Shown piece by piece: positions 34,714 through 48,706 of a stretch of DNA of 64,000 nucleotides (the first letter of the stretch is position 1; each line of letters starts with the position of its first letter). The position numbers were made by a program, and so were the translations under genes. Location of the stretch: NCBI GenBank assembly GCA_037442205.1, contig JBBIQS010000013.1, positions 1-64,000 on the forward strand, written 5' to 3'. The DNA is from JBBIQS01 sp037442205 (GTDB lineage Bacteria; Myxococcota; Myxococcia; Myxococcales; UBA5297). The notes beneath the pieces are model-generated. The model ran no database searches, was not told where the DNA came from, and was given only the letters and a program-made list of their open reading frames with translations.

Positions 34714-36693
34714 TCAGGCGGGCGAGGGCTTCGCTCGCCTGGCCCAGGCGATCAGCGCGACCAGGCCCGCCAGCAGCGCGAGGAGCGCCAGCCCCGGCTC
34801 GTCGCCCTGGCCGTTCGCGCCGCCCACCGCCAGGTCGCTCACGCCTTCAGGCAGCGGCAGTGGCTGGTCGACGTCCTGGGCCTGCCCGGTGGCGTTGCGC
34901 ACCTGCTGCAGGACGGCGACGAACGAGGTGTGACGGGTGAGCAGCCCATAGCTCAGGCCCAGCCGCGTGATCTCCTCCCGCTCCTCGAGGGACTCTTCCT
35001 TCGCGCTGAAGTCCGAGAGCGCGGCGATGCGGGCGCGGGCCCACAGGTACCTGAGCGCCTCGAACCGCTCGCTGCGCGAGGCGGCGGAGACGTCGATGGT
35101 CCGTTTGAACTCGCCCTTGCCCGTCCGGCCGGTCACGGTCACCGTGCCCTTGGGACTGCCGGTCCACTTCCCCTGCAGGACGATGGGCCGCTGCGCCAGC
35201 AGGTCGGGGATGGCGCCGGGCTCGAGCTCGCTGGCCTCGAACCCGTCGAAGGCGACGTGGATCCCGGTGAGCACCGGCGACTCCACGTACTTGCGGAAGC
35301 GCGCGGCGGTCTCGGCCGCCTCGTCGGGCTTGAGCACCACGAACGACTCGCCCATCCCCGCCTTCGCCACGCCGTCCACCAGGTAGCGGTTCACCGACGA
35401 GCCGATGCCGAAGGAGAAGACGTTGGCGTCCCCGAGGTGCCCGCGGATGTACTCGAACATCCGCTTCTCCTCGGAGATCCCGCCGTCGGTGACGACGATG
35501 AAGCTGCGCGATGTCCCCTCTGCGCGCGGCAGGCCCATCGCCTCCTGCAGCGCGGGCAGCAACTCGGTCCCTCCGCCACCGGACTGGCGGTCGATGAGCG
35601 CGGTGGCGGCGGCGATGTTTTGCCGGGTCGCAGGCAGCGACGCGGGCGAGAGCGTCTGGTGAGCGCCGGAGAAGAGGACCACGTTGAAGTGGTCGGTGGG
35701 GCGCAGCCCGCCGATGAGGTCCTGCAACAGCTTCTTGGCGGTGTTCAGCGGAAACCCGTGCATCGAGCCGGAGACGTCGATGATGAAGACGTACTCGCGC
35801 GCCGGGATGTCGGCGAGGGCAGGCCGCTCGGGCGGCTCGACGGTCAGCAGGAAGAACTTCTCGCCGGGGCCCTCGGAGAGCAGCAGCCCGGACTCGATCT
35901 TCTCGCCGGCCAGCCGGTAGTGCAGCACCACGTCGCGGTTGCCGCCGTCCTTCTCGGCCGGGTCGAGCGCGACCGTCACCTGGTTGCGCGCGGTCCACTG
36001 CACGTCGGCCTTGTGGCTGGGCACAGATACGTCCTGGATCGGGCTGCCGGAGGCCAGGGTGGCGCGAAAACCGAAGGCATAGGTCGGAGCGCTCTCCTGG
36101 TGCAGGTAGGGGCTCTTCACCCAGCGGTCGGACTGCGGGGCGGTGGCCTCCGGCTGGTTCGAGTACCAGGGCAGCACGACCGTCGGGTAGACGAGCTCGT
36201 AGACTCCGTCGGTCGGCACCAGCAGCTCGCTGTAGCGCAGCTGCACCTTCACCACGTCGCCGGGGAGGATGTTGGAGACCTCCGTGGTGAAGACGTTGGG
36301 CCGCTCCTGCTCGAGCAGCGAGGCGCTCTTCCCCTCGACCTTGGCGCGCTCGAAGTCGGCTCGCGCCTGGCCCCTCTCCTTGATCTGCGCCTCGACGGTG
36401 TTTTCGCCGACCCGGAGCGTCAGGCCATGGACCGCCGCGCGGGTCGAGGCGGGAAAGACGTACCGCGCGTGCAGCGGCGTGCCGCCCATGTTCGAGTAGA
36501 CCTGCTCCACGGTGACGTGGGCGATGACGCCGGCAATCTCTACCTGAGCCGAGGTCGACTTGAGCGGGAGCGCGTCGCCGCCTCCCTCGGCGCCTTCGAC
36601 CAGGAAGTACGGAGAGAGGGTCTTGTCTCCGGTCTCTGCGGCGATGGCTGCGGCGGGCAGGAGTGAGAGCAGGAGCAGCAGGCGGAAGGGCAT
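34714..36693 (-). CDS. VIT and vWA domain protein with C-terminal sorting signal
   Basis: 659 residues from the ATG at 36693 with GAGG seven bases upstream. Order: signal peptide (LLLLLSLLPAAAIAA); VIT domain (about 35-170, with VEQVYSNMGGTPLHARYVFP); vWA domain with the MIDAS motif IIDVSGSMHGFPLNTAK; and a C-terminal DEPGLALLALLAGLVALIAWARRAK. This tail (Pro-containing motif, hydrophobic helix, Arg/Lys cluster) is laid out like exosortase sorting signals. The adjacent exosortase supports it as the cognate substrate. The protein resembles inter-alpha-trypsin-inhibitor-like surface proteins in bacteria. Role unknown. Confidence 0.8.
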   Translation of the reverse strand: MPFRLLLLLSLLPAAAIAAETGDKTLSPYFLVEGAEGGGDALPLKSTSAQVEIAGVIAHVTVEQVYSNMGGTPLHARYVFPASTRAAVHGLTLRVGENTVEAQIKERGQARADFERAKVEGKSASLLEQERPNVFTTEVSNILPGDVVKVQLRYSELLVPTDGVYELVYPTVVLPWYSNQPEATAPQSDRWVKSPYLHQESAPTYAFGFRATLASGSPIQDVSVPSHKADVQWTARNQVTVALDPAEKDGGNRDVVLHYRLAGEKIESGLLLSEGPGEKFFLLTVEPPERPALADIPAREYVFIIDVSGSMHGFPLNTAKKLLQDLIGGLRPTDHFNVVLFSGAHQTLSPASLPATRQNIAAATALIDRQSGGGGTELLPALQEAMGLPRAEGTSRSFIVVTDGGISEEKRMFEYIRGHLGDANVFSFGIGSSVNRYLVDGVAKAGMGESFVVLKPDEAAETAARFRKYVESPVLTGIHVAFDGFEASELEPGAIPDLLAQRPIVLQGKWTGSPKGTVTVTGRTGKGEFKRTIDVSAASRSERFEALRYLWARARIAALSDFSAKEESLEEREEITRLGLSYGLLTRHTSFVAVLQQVRNATGQAQDVDQPLPLPEGVSDLAVGGANGQGDEPGLALLALLAGLVALIAWARRAKPSPA

Positions 36694-36929
36694 GGTGGGC
36701 CTCGGCGGGGTCATGCCCGGGCACTCAGCACGGGCGATGCCAACGGCGTCGCCTGCTCGCAACCGCTGAATCCCACAGGCCTTTGGTGTCGAGAACCTCT
36801 GCCCATCGGCGCGGCCGAAGCGACGCGAGGCGTGTCCGGGCGGAGACGCCGGCGGGACTCGACCTCGGCTCCTGAGCCCGTGCTCCGCGGTCTTGCCAGC
36901 GCTAGCGCCTGGCCAAAGCTGAGCCGAGC

Positions 36930-37667
36930 TCAGCCGCAGCAGTGCGACCCGCGACGGATCCTGACGCTGCCGCCGACGGTGAGGCCGTCGAGATGGAGCT
37001 TGAGCTCGTCGAGCTTTCCGGCGCCGAGGCAGACGTCGGCGGGCAGCGGCAGGTAGCTCTTGAGGGCGCGCACCAGCTCGGTGATCGACGGCCGCTTCAT
37101 GTTGGCCTCGGCCTGGCGGGAGAACTCGTCGCGGAAGGCCTCGCTCTCGCTGACCGGGCCCACGATGGAGCCGAGGTTGTTCTGGAGCAGGCCGGCGAAG
37201 GGACCGGCGGCGGCCTTGGCGGTGGAGCGCTCGACGCGGATTGGGCCGGTGAGCCGCAGGTGAGGCTTGAGGACCTGGGCCGCGGAATCGAGCTCGACCT
37301 CGATGCGGAAGGGCAGGGTGCCCGAGCCGGTGACCGAGCTGTGGTCGAAGTCGACGTCGGCCAGACCCTCGACGCCGCTGCGCCAGCGCAGGTCGCGGAT
37401 CTTGCGCAGGGTGAAGGTGACGCCCTGGGAAGTGGTGACCTTGCGGCCGCTCACGTCCATGGCCGCCAGCAGCTCCAGCGCCTGATCGAGCTGGGGCCCG
37501 GTCGCCGGGACGCGGAACGGAATCTCCTCCTCAGCGCAGGCCGGGGCCTCCTCGGCGGCGCGCGCCGGTTCGGCGGACTTGGCCCGCTCGTGGGAGGCGG
37601 CCTTCGACTTGGAGCTCGCCGAAGCGGCCAGCGCGAGCGAGAGCAGCAGGGCGGTGGTGGCGGTCAT
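36930..37667 (-). CDS. Exported hypothetical protein with the C-terminal repeat cassette (intact copy)
   Basis: 245 residues. Signal peptide (TATTALLLSLALAASA), a charged Lys/Ala-rich linker, then a domain with QLDQALELLAAMDVSGRKV and GTLPFRIEVELDSAAQVLKP. The last 40 residues (LPADVCLGAGKLDELKLHLDG..RIRRGSHCC) are the module duplicated as 3' fragments at 33088 and 33737. No family was recognised. It is 236 bases upstream (in transcription order, before) the VIT/vWA gene and may belong to the same export locus. Confidence 0.65.
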   Translation of the reverse strand: MTATTALLLSLALAASASSKSKAASHERAKSAEPARAAEEAPACAEEEIPFRVPATGPQLDQALELLAAMDVSGRKVTTSQGVTFTLRKIRDLRWRSGVEGLADVDFDHSSVTGSGTLPFRIEVELDSAAQVLKPHLRLTGPIRVERSTAKAAAGPFAGLLQNNLGSIVGPVSESEAFRDEFSRQAEANMKRPSITELVRALKSYLPLPADVCLGAGKLDELKLHLDGLTVGGSVRIRRGSHCCG

Positions 37668-37738
37668 TGGAAAAGATCTACCAGACGCCGCTATTTGGCG
37701 TCGCTGCGCTCGCGCCCCGGCCCCGGTAGAATCGCTCC

Positions 37739-38437
37739 GTGATCCCTCTGCGCGACGACAACCCGACCCGCCGCTTTCCGATCGTCACGGTGCTCTTCAA
37801 TCGCCGCCAACGTGTTGGTCTTCCTCTACCAGCTGATGCTGGGGGCGCGGCAGGTGCAGGCGATGACCATGGCCTACGCCTTCGTTCCGGATCGCTTCTT
37901 CGGCGAAGGGGCGCTGGCCGGCGCGCCGATCCCCAACCTGGCGACGGTGGCCACCTCGATGTTCATGCACGGCGGCCTGATGCACCTGGGCGGCAACATG
38001 CTCTACCTGTGGATCTTCGGAAACAACATCGAGGACTGCATGGGCCGGGGCCGGTTCGTGACCTTCTACCTGTTCTGCGGCGCCGCCGCGGCCTACGCCC
38101 AGGGCGCGCTCGATCCCACCTCGCGCATCCCCATGGTCGGGGCCAGCGGCGCCATCTCCGGAGTGCTGGGGGCCTACGCGCTGCCTATCCGCGGGCGCGG
38201 GTGCTCACGCTGGTTCCGATGGGATTCTTCACCCGCACCATGCAGATCCCCGCGGTCTGGTTCCTGGGGATCTGGATCGCCATGCAGATGCTCAGCGCCT
38301 CGATCGCCAAGGGCGGAGGCGGCGGGGTGGCTTGGCACGCGCACATCGGCGGCTTCATCGCCGGACTGGCGCTGATCGGCTTCTTCAAGCGCGCCGAGGT
38401 GCCATTCTTCGGCGGCCCGCGGCGCTACTGGGATTGA
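37739..38437 (+). pseudogene. Rhomboid-family intramembrane protease with two compensating frameshifts
   Basis: The frame from the GTG at 37739 reads MIPLRDDNPTRRFPIVTVLF, then must shift by +1 near 37800 to continue with NVLVFLYQLMLGARQ, HGGLMHLGGNMLYLWIFGNN and the catalytic GASGAISGVLGAYAL. A second shift of the opposite sense near 38190 returns to the first frame (VLTLVPMGFF..PAVWFLGIW, then HIGGFIAG with the catalytic His). Start and end share a frame, so the two indels compensate. Both catalytic residues (Ser, His) and membrane segments are otherwise intact. Either the assembly has two single-base errors or the gene decayed very recently. Confidence 0.75.
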
Positions 38438-38494
38438 CGGAGCCCCTCGACTTCGCGGCGGCGCATCGTTCGAGGCCAGCGCAGCCTGACGGTT

Positions 38495-39076
38495 TCAGTC
38501 GTCAGAGTTGGACTCGCCATCGGCGCCTGGCTGGCGTGACTGAACCAGCCGATAGCCCCACCTGAGCATGAGGCCCGTCATGGTGAGCATCAGCAGGGCG
38601 CCGGAGGCGCCGACAAAGAGCACGTTGTTGGGACAGTAGGGCGGCGGATAGGTCGCGTTGCCATCGAGCTGGTCGCTCAACGACGAGCACGGACGCCCTT
38701 CCCACAGTGCCGTCCAGTTGCCTTCCCGGAGGATGAGAGTCGACCCCTCGCAGCCGCAAGGCCACGGTTCCCTGAGAGGCGACGCGGCGAAGGCGGCATC
38801 GCTCTGGTAGATGATGACATTGGCTTCCCGGAATCGTGGAGCGACCCATGGTTCCCTAAAAATCTTGCTCCGTACTTTGCGCAACGACTCCACATCCTCT
38901 TTCGGCAGCCCCTGGCTCTGCAGGCGGGCGAAACCCGCCTCCGTGGTATCCAGCTGCCCCGAAAGCTCGGGGTGTTCGGGAATTCGAAGAACAACTATTC
39001 GACCTGCCAGGCTGGTGGCGGACGCGGAGCCAGCTTCCAAGAGCAGCAGGCACGCCAAGGACACTCTCGCCAGCAT
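38495..39076 (-). CDS. Exported protein with C-terminal membrane helix
   Basis: 193 residues from the ATG at 39076 with a GGGG-type site upstream. Signal peptide (ARVSLACLLLLEAGSASA), a luminal part with WPCGCEGSTLILREGNWTALW and PPYCPNNV, a membrane helix (VGASGALLMLTMTGLML) and a short basic tail ending ESNSDD. The topology is a periplasmic domain anchored at its C-terminus. Function unknown. Its base composition is lower in G+C than the neighbouring rec genes. Convergent with the rhomboid gene. Confidence 0.65.
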   Translation of the reverse strand: MLARVSLACLLLLEAGSASATSLAGRIVVLRIPEHPELSGQLDTTEAGFARLQSQGLPKEDVESLRKVRSKIFREPWVAPRFREANVIIYQSDAAFAASPLREPWPCGCEGSTLILREGNWTALWEGRPCSSLSDQLDGNATYPPPYCPNNVLFVGASGALLMLTMTGLMLRWGYRLVQSRQPGADGESNSDD

Positions 39077-39288
39077 GGGAAACCCCTCTGTCTGACTCTG
39101 GGCGGAGCCTATCACCTCATGGCTCGGGCCCCTGTCCCACGACCCGCAATCTCTGTTGCACCTGTCTCCGCTCTGGCTGACGGGCCCCTTCGACTCCGCG
39201 CCGCTCCATTCCGGGCAGACCGTAGCCGACCTGCCGGTCCGGCCAACTTGGTAAACTGCATCGCCAGCTTCCAACCCCGCGGCAGCGC

Positions 39289-42200
39289 ATGATCCACCTC
39301 CATTACTCCAACCGCACCGAGGCGCTGTTCGAGCAGTTCGCCCGCGATCTCGACCGGCGCCGCCAGAGCGGGGCCAGCCCGCTGGAGCCGGTGCGGCTGG
39401 TGGTGCCCAACCGCAACGTCGAGACCTGGCTCAAGCGGGCCTTCGCCCGCCGCGACGGCATCGCCGCCAACTTCGAGGTGCTGCAGCTGCGGCGCTTCAT
39501 CGCCGGGCTGCTCGCCGCCGGCGGGCCGTCGCTGCGGCTGGCCGACTCCGAGCTCCTCTTCGATTCGCTGCTGGGCGTGCTGCTCGACGAGCGCAAGCTC
39601 GCCTCGCCGGGGCTGGCGCGGGTGCGGACCTATCTGAGGAGCGGCGGCGACAGCGCCGACGCGGTCGATCTGCGCCGGGTGCAGTTGGCCACCGAGCTGT
39701 CGCGGCTGTTCGAGGAGTACGGCTTCTCGCGCCCGGAGATGCTGGCGGCGTGGACCAAGGGGACGACGCTGCCCAAGGGGTTGTTCGGCGAGACCGAGCA
39801 GTGGCAGCGCGAGTTGTGGCTGTCGATCCTCGGGCCGGGCGGGGTGCTGGAGGAGCGGTCCAAGAGGACCGGCGAGCGCTATCTGACTCCGGCGCAGGCG
39901 CTCAAGGAGCTGGGTGGGCGCGGGCTCTCGGGAGGAGTGCCGGTCTACCTGTTCGGCGTCTCGTACGTGGCGCGGCTGTTCCAGAGCATCCTGGCGGCGC
40001 TGGCCCGCGAGGGCGAGCTGTTCGTCTACACCCTCAACCCGTGCATGGAGTTCTGGGAGGACCTCTCCGCCGGGCGCGAGACGCGCCGCGCGTTGCCCAA
40101 GCGCGCCGAGCGGCTGGGGGCCGCGGCGCTGGAGTCCGAGGACCCATTCGGCCTTCTCGACGCCGCCGACACCCCGGCGCTGTCGCTGTGGGGCCGCCCC
40201 GGGCGCGAGAACATCCGGCTGCTGAACGAGGTCGCCGACTGCGACTTCCACGAGTGCTTCGCCGACCCGGGGCAGCAGACCCTGCTGCGGCAGCTGCAGC
40301 GCGACATCCTGATGCGCGAGCCGGAGCGGACGCCCGAGATCGGCCGGCTGGCGCTGAGCGATGCGAGCATCCAGGTGCTCGCCTGTCCTGGTGGCCAGCG
40401 CGAGGCCGAAGCGATCGCCGCCGAGATCTGGTCGTTGATCGAGCGCGACGAAGCCAACCCCGGGGCGGAGCCGCTGCGGTTTACCGACATCGCGGTGCTG
40501 GTCGCCGGCAGCGAGCCGCAGGCCACCTTCTCGCGGCTGGCGGCGGCCTTCGAGCAGCGCGGCTTCTCCATTCCCTACACGCTCGAGGAGACGGCGCTCG
40601 GGGCGCACAGCGCGGTGGTCGAGGCCGCGGAGCTTTTGCTGGCCCTGCCGCTGGGCCGCTTCACCCGCGCCGAGGTGCTCAAGCTGGCGACGCATCCCTG
40701 CGTCATCTCCCGCTATCCGGACGCCGATCCCCAGCAGTGGGTGCGCACAGTGGACGCGCTGGGGATCTTCCACGGCCTCGATCGCGAGGATCACGCCGGC
40801 TCATACCTCGAGCGCGATCTGCACAACTGGGATCAGGGATTGCGCCGCCTGGCCCTGGGAGAGGCGGTGAGCGCCGCCGACGGCGAGGAGGTGGCCATCG
40901 GCGGGGAGCGGTACCTTCCTCCAGCGAGGGGCGAGGTCGAGTCGGCGGAGCAGCTTGGCTTGCTGCTGCGCTCGCTGTTGGCAGACGCCCGCTTCGCCCG
41001 CGACCGCCGGCTGACGATGGCCGAGTGGAGCGAGTTTCTCTCGAAGATGCTGTCGGCCTACGTCGAGCCGCGCGGCGACGGCGAGGAATCCGAGTTGGAG
41101 CGATGCCTGCGGACCGTCCGCTCGCTGGGAGAGCTGGAGCTGGGAGGGGAGGCGGTCTCGTACCGGGTGGCCTGCGAGCTGGCGCGGACCGCACTGGGAT
41201 CGCTCAAGGTCGGGCGCTCGCGGCAGAGTGACGAAGGGGTTGTCATCTCCACGCTGCAGCCGATGCGGGCCATCCCATTCCGAGTGATCTTCGTCGCCGG
41301 GCTCGGAGAGGGGCGCTTCCCCTCTGCCGACCGGCGCAACTTCCTCGACCTTCGCCTGGCCAAGCTGCGCGCCGGCGACGTCAGCGGCCGGGAGCAGGAC
41401 CAGTACATGTTCCTGGAGACGCTGCTCTCGGCACGCGAGCGGCTCTACCTGAGCTACGTCGGGCGCGATGAGCTGACCGGCGACGCTCTCGAACCCTCGT
41501 CGGTGGTGGCGGAGCTGGTGCGGATGTTGCGGCGCGGCTATCTGGCTGAGGGGACCGAGCTGGTGCGCAAGGCGAGCCTGCGCCGCTTCGATCCGGAGTT
41601 GTTTCCCGACCTTCGCGGCGAGCCGCGGATTTTGCCCGCGCCCCCGGAGGCCCGGGCCGAGGCCCAGCTGGCCCTCTTGCGCCGCAGCTTCGAGCAGCAG
41701 CAGGGCGCGGTTCGGCTCGAACCGGAGCGGATCCAGAAACTGGTCGGCCCGGAGAAGGCGGAGGCAGTCGACCGGCTGCTGCGGAGGCTGAGCCCGCCTG
41801 TCGCGGCACCGGACAGCGGGACCGAGCGGACGGTGCGAATCTCGCTCGGCCAGTTACGGAAGTTCCTCGACTGCCCGCTGCAAGGGGCGGCGCGCTTCCT
41901 GCTGCGGCTGGCGGAGGACGAGGAGGACCGCGCCGAGATCGAGGACGAGCTCTTCGAATCGGATCGCCTCGGGGCGGCCATGCTCGAGCGGCCGGCGTTC
42001 TTCGAGGCGATCCAGCAGGGCGGCGATTTCGAGCCGCAGCTGCGCCGTCTCGCCGAGCCGCTGGTGGCCAGAGGAGCGATGCCGGCCGGGCTGTTCCTGG
42101 AGGCGCAGCTGCCGGCGCACCGCGAGCGGCTGCGGGTCTGGAACGAAGGGCTGGCGGCTGCGCTGCCGGGAGAGTCGCCGCGCTTCGAGCGCGTGCGCTT

Positions 42201-42848
42201 CGGGGGCGCCGATGATCGCTCCGAGGCCGACGCGGTGCTTGATCCGATTCGCTTCGAGCTCGGGCCGGTGAAGGTCGAGATCTTCGGCCGGACCGGGCCG
42301 CTGGCGCTGCGGGGCAGCGTCGAGGTCAGCGTCAGCGGGCGGAACCTTGGCTCCGGCGCCGCCGAGGAGGCGCGGCGCAACCAGGAGTCGCTGGGGGCCT
42401 TCCTCGACCACGTCGCCCTGAGTGCCTCGGGCCGCGGCGCCAAGGCCTTCAAGTCGGTGCAGCTCTACGACGGCGACTTCGCTGCGGTGCAGTTCGATGC
42501 CATCAGTCCGGCGCAAGCCGTCGACTACCTGCGAGGTCTCTGCTCCGAGTTGCTCTCCCGCCCCCACGACTACCTGCTGCCGGCGGAGGCAGTGCTCGCC
42601 TGGCGCGATGCCCAGACCGAGACCTACCTCGGGGCGCTCCAGCTGGTGACCGCTCGTGGCCGGGCTATCGCCTCGAGCTACGGACCGGTGCGCGAGGCGC
42701 TGGACTACCCGCCGGCGGGCGAGTCCGCCGCCGCGGACATGGCCCAGGCGCGGCTGGGGCTGTTCTTCGAGAAGCGGATGCGCGAGGTCCCCGCTGCTCC
42801 GGAGAAGCCGGCCCAGGCGGCGCGCGGCAAGCGCAAGGAGGCCAAGCG

Positions 42849-42852
<4 letters not shown>
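39289..42852 (+). CDS. recC: Exodeoxyribonuclease V gamma subunit (RecC)
   Basis: 1187 residues. The N-terminus (MIHLHYSNRTEALFEQFARDL, then VRLVVPNRNVETWLKR) and the long inactive-helicase body with VISTLQPMRAIPFRVIFVAGLGEGRFPSADRR are typical of RecC. RecC recognises Chi and holds the complex together in RecBCD, which repairs double-strand breaks and degrades foreign DNA. Its last bases overlap recB (ATGA), so translation is coupled. The order recC-recB-recD is that of many proteobacteria. Confidence 0.92.
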
Positions 42853-46405
<3,553 letters not shown>

Positions 46406-46409
<4 letters not shown>

Positions 46410-48376
46410 GCGGCCGGCTCTCTCCGCGGGGAACGGCGGCGGAGCAGTTCCTGGCGGCGCGCGGCCAGTCGTTCGGGTCGAGCGTGCGTTCGCCGGCGAT
46501 TCCGCCGCAGCTCGAGAAGGCGGTGGCCCGCTTCGAGCTGCCGCAGGGGATTCTCTATCGTGCCTGGGAGCTGGCGCGCTGCGCTCCCGAGGCGGACGAG
46601 AAGGATCGGGGCGCGCTGATCTTCCTCTTCGCGGCCGTGCTGGTGGCCCAGGCCCAGGGGAGCACTCGGCTGCCGGTGGGAAACGGAGGGAGGCTCGACG
46701 AGCTTCTCGACTGGCTGGAAGCCGAAAAGAAGGAGCGCGAGGGCATCGCGCGGATCCTGGCGGGCAAGGCCAAGGGCATGGAAGAGCTCGTCGGGAAGCC
46801 GGGAGAGCTCAAGGCGCTGATCCACGACGGGGGTTCGCTGGCACTGCACCGGATGGCAGCGCTCGAGCACAGCCTGGGCTCGAGGTTGCTGGCTCGGATG
46901 AAGGCGAAGCCGGACAGCACGATGATCGAGTCGGCGCTCGAGGATCTGCTGCGCAGGCCGCCGCTCGCAGGTGGAAATGCGGTTCACCTCTCCGAGGAGC
47001 AGCGGCGAGCGCTGCAGGTGGCGGCCCGCTACCCTCTGGCGGTGATCTCGGGCGGACCAGGCACCGGGAAGACCTCGATCGTGGTCTCGCTGCTGCGGCT
47101 GCTGGCCCGCGCCGCCATCCCGCCAGAGCAGGTGGCGATCGCGGCCCCGACGGGAAAAGCCGCCAACCGCCTCACGGAGTCGATTCGCGCCGGACTGACG
47201 GCGATTGGCGCGCCCTCCTCGGAGGATCGACAGTTGCTCGAGCGCCCGCCGCCGGCGCAGACGCTGCACCGACTCCTGGGCTATTCGCCTTCGCGGGATG
47301 ACTTTCGCCACCACGAGGGAAACCCGCTTTCGGAGCGGGTGGTCGTGGTCGACGAGAGCTCGATGATCGACCTGGCGCTGATGGAGCGTCTGGTGCGCGC
47401 TCTGCCGGCCCAGTCCCGGCTGGTGTTGTTGGGCGACGCCGACCAGCTGCCCTCGGTCGAGGCGGGCTCGGTGTTCCGCGACCTGATCGCGAGCGCTGGT
47501 TCCGAGGCCTCGGTGCGGCTGACTCATTCCTACCGGACGCGCGCGGCCCACGACGGAGGCCGGCAGATCCTGGAAGCCGCCGGGCTCGTCAACGAGGGCC
47601 GTGCCGACGAGCTGCTGGCTTCCCTCCCGGTGCGATCTCCCGAGCAGCTCGCCGAGCAGGGCGTGTCGCTGGTGCCGTGCGAGAGTGCCGCCGAGCTCGA
47701 CAGGCTGCTGCAGGCCTGGTTCGCCAGGCACCACGCGCCCGATCCGAAGCTCGAAGCGCTGGCCGCGACGACCTACCACTTCGGGCCGGAAGGGCTGGCG
47801 CCGGGCCAGCGGCCGCTGCTCGATGAGCTGGCGGCTCGCACCTCGGCGGCTCGGGTCTTGAGCGTCACCCGCTCGGCGGGCCGGCCGACCGGGGCCGAGG
47901 CGATCAACGCCCGGCTGGCCGAGCTCTGGCGACAGGCGAACCGTCGCGAAGGTGCGGGGAGGCACCTCACCGCGGGCGAGCCGCTGATGATGCTGCACAA
48001 CGACTACGAGCGCGGGCTCTTCAACGGCGACCAGGGAGTGGCGGTGCGCGCGAACGCCGGCGACGCTTCTGCGTTGCACGCCGCTTTCGCCACTGGCGGC
48101 GGTTGGCAGGCGGTGCGTCTTGGGGAGTCCTCCGCGGCGCTGACGCGGGCCTTCGCCATGACCGTGCACAAGGCGCAGGGCTCGGAGGTGGATCACGTGC
48201 TGCTGGTGTTGCCCGACGAGGACCTGCCGCTGCTCACCCGCGAGATCCTCTATACCGGGCTCACCCGCTGCCGCCGCTCGGTGACCGTGGCGGGCGCGCC
48301 CGAGTTGCTGCGGCGGGCGGTGCAGCGGCGGCTGGTCCGGCACTCGGGGCTGGGTGAAGCCATCGCCGGCGCGTGA
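46406..48376 (+). CDS. recD: Exodeoxyribonuclease V alpha subunit (RecD)
   Basis: 656 residues, a 5'-3' SF1B helicase: Walker A VISGGPGTGKTSIVV near residue 215, Walker B VVVDESSMIDLALM, LLGDADQLPSVEAGSVF, and the C-terminal FAMTVHKAQGSEVDHVLLVLP. The N-terminal RecD-specific helical domain is present (residues about 1-190), so it is RecD rather than a RecD2 lacking the partners. Translation starts within recB's last codons. It ends three bases from the convergent gene at 48380. Confidence 0.92.
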
Positions 48377-48379
48377 ACG

Positions 48380-48706
48380 TCAGCGCCGCTTCTTGCCGTC
48401 GAAGAGATCGATTTCGACGATCAGGGAGATCAGCGCGCGATCGCCGGCGATCTCGGCCCGCAAGCCGGAGTCCTTCGAGGCGGGTTCGCTCATCAACGCC
48501 TGGAGCTTCTCCCGCGACAGCGAGATCCGGAGCTCACGGCCATGCAAGGCAGCACCGGTCTCGGCCTCGGTGGAGACGACGGCCCAGGAGAAGTGGCCGC
48601 CGGGGAGCGGGAGCATCTGGCGTATTTCTTCGCCACCGGCGAGCCGCTCGGCCTCCGCGCGCTCTAGCCGCACCCGCACTTCATTGGTCGCCAGCCTCAG
48701 GTTCAT
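48380..48706 (-). CDS. Small hypothetical protein in the Moco operon
   Basis: 108 residues (MNLRLATNEVRVRLERAEAERL...LISLIVEIDLFDGKKRR). The text reminds me of an uncharacterised family of roughly 110-residue proteins in deltaproteobacteria that includes WAVVSTEAETGAALHGRELRI-like strands; no function is known. Its ATG overlaps the mobA stop (ATGA), which makes it part of the moaA-moeA-mobA unit. Convergent with recD. Confidence 0.6.
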   Translation of the reverse strand: MNLRLATNEVRVRLERAEAERLAGGEEIRQMLPLPGGHFSWAVVSTEAETGAALHGRELRISLSREKLQALMSEPASKDSGLRAEIAGDRALISLIVEIDLFDGKKRR

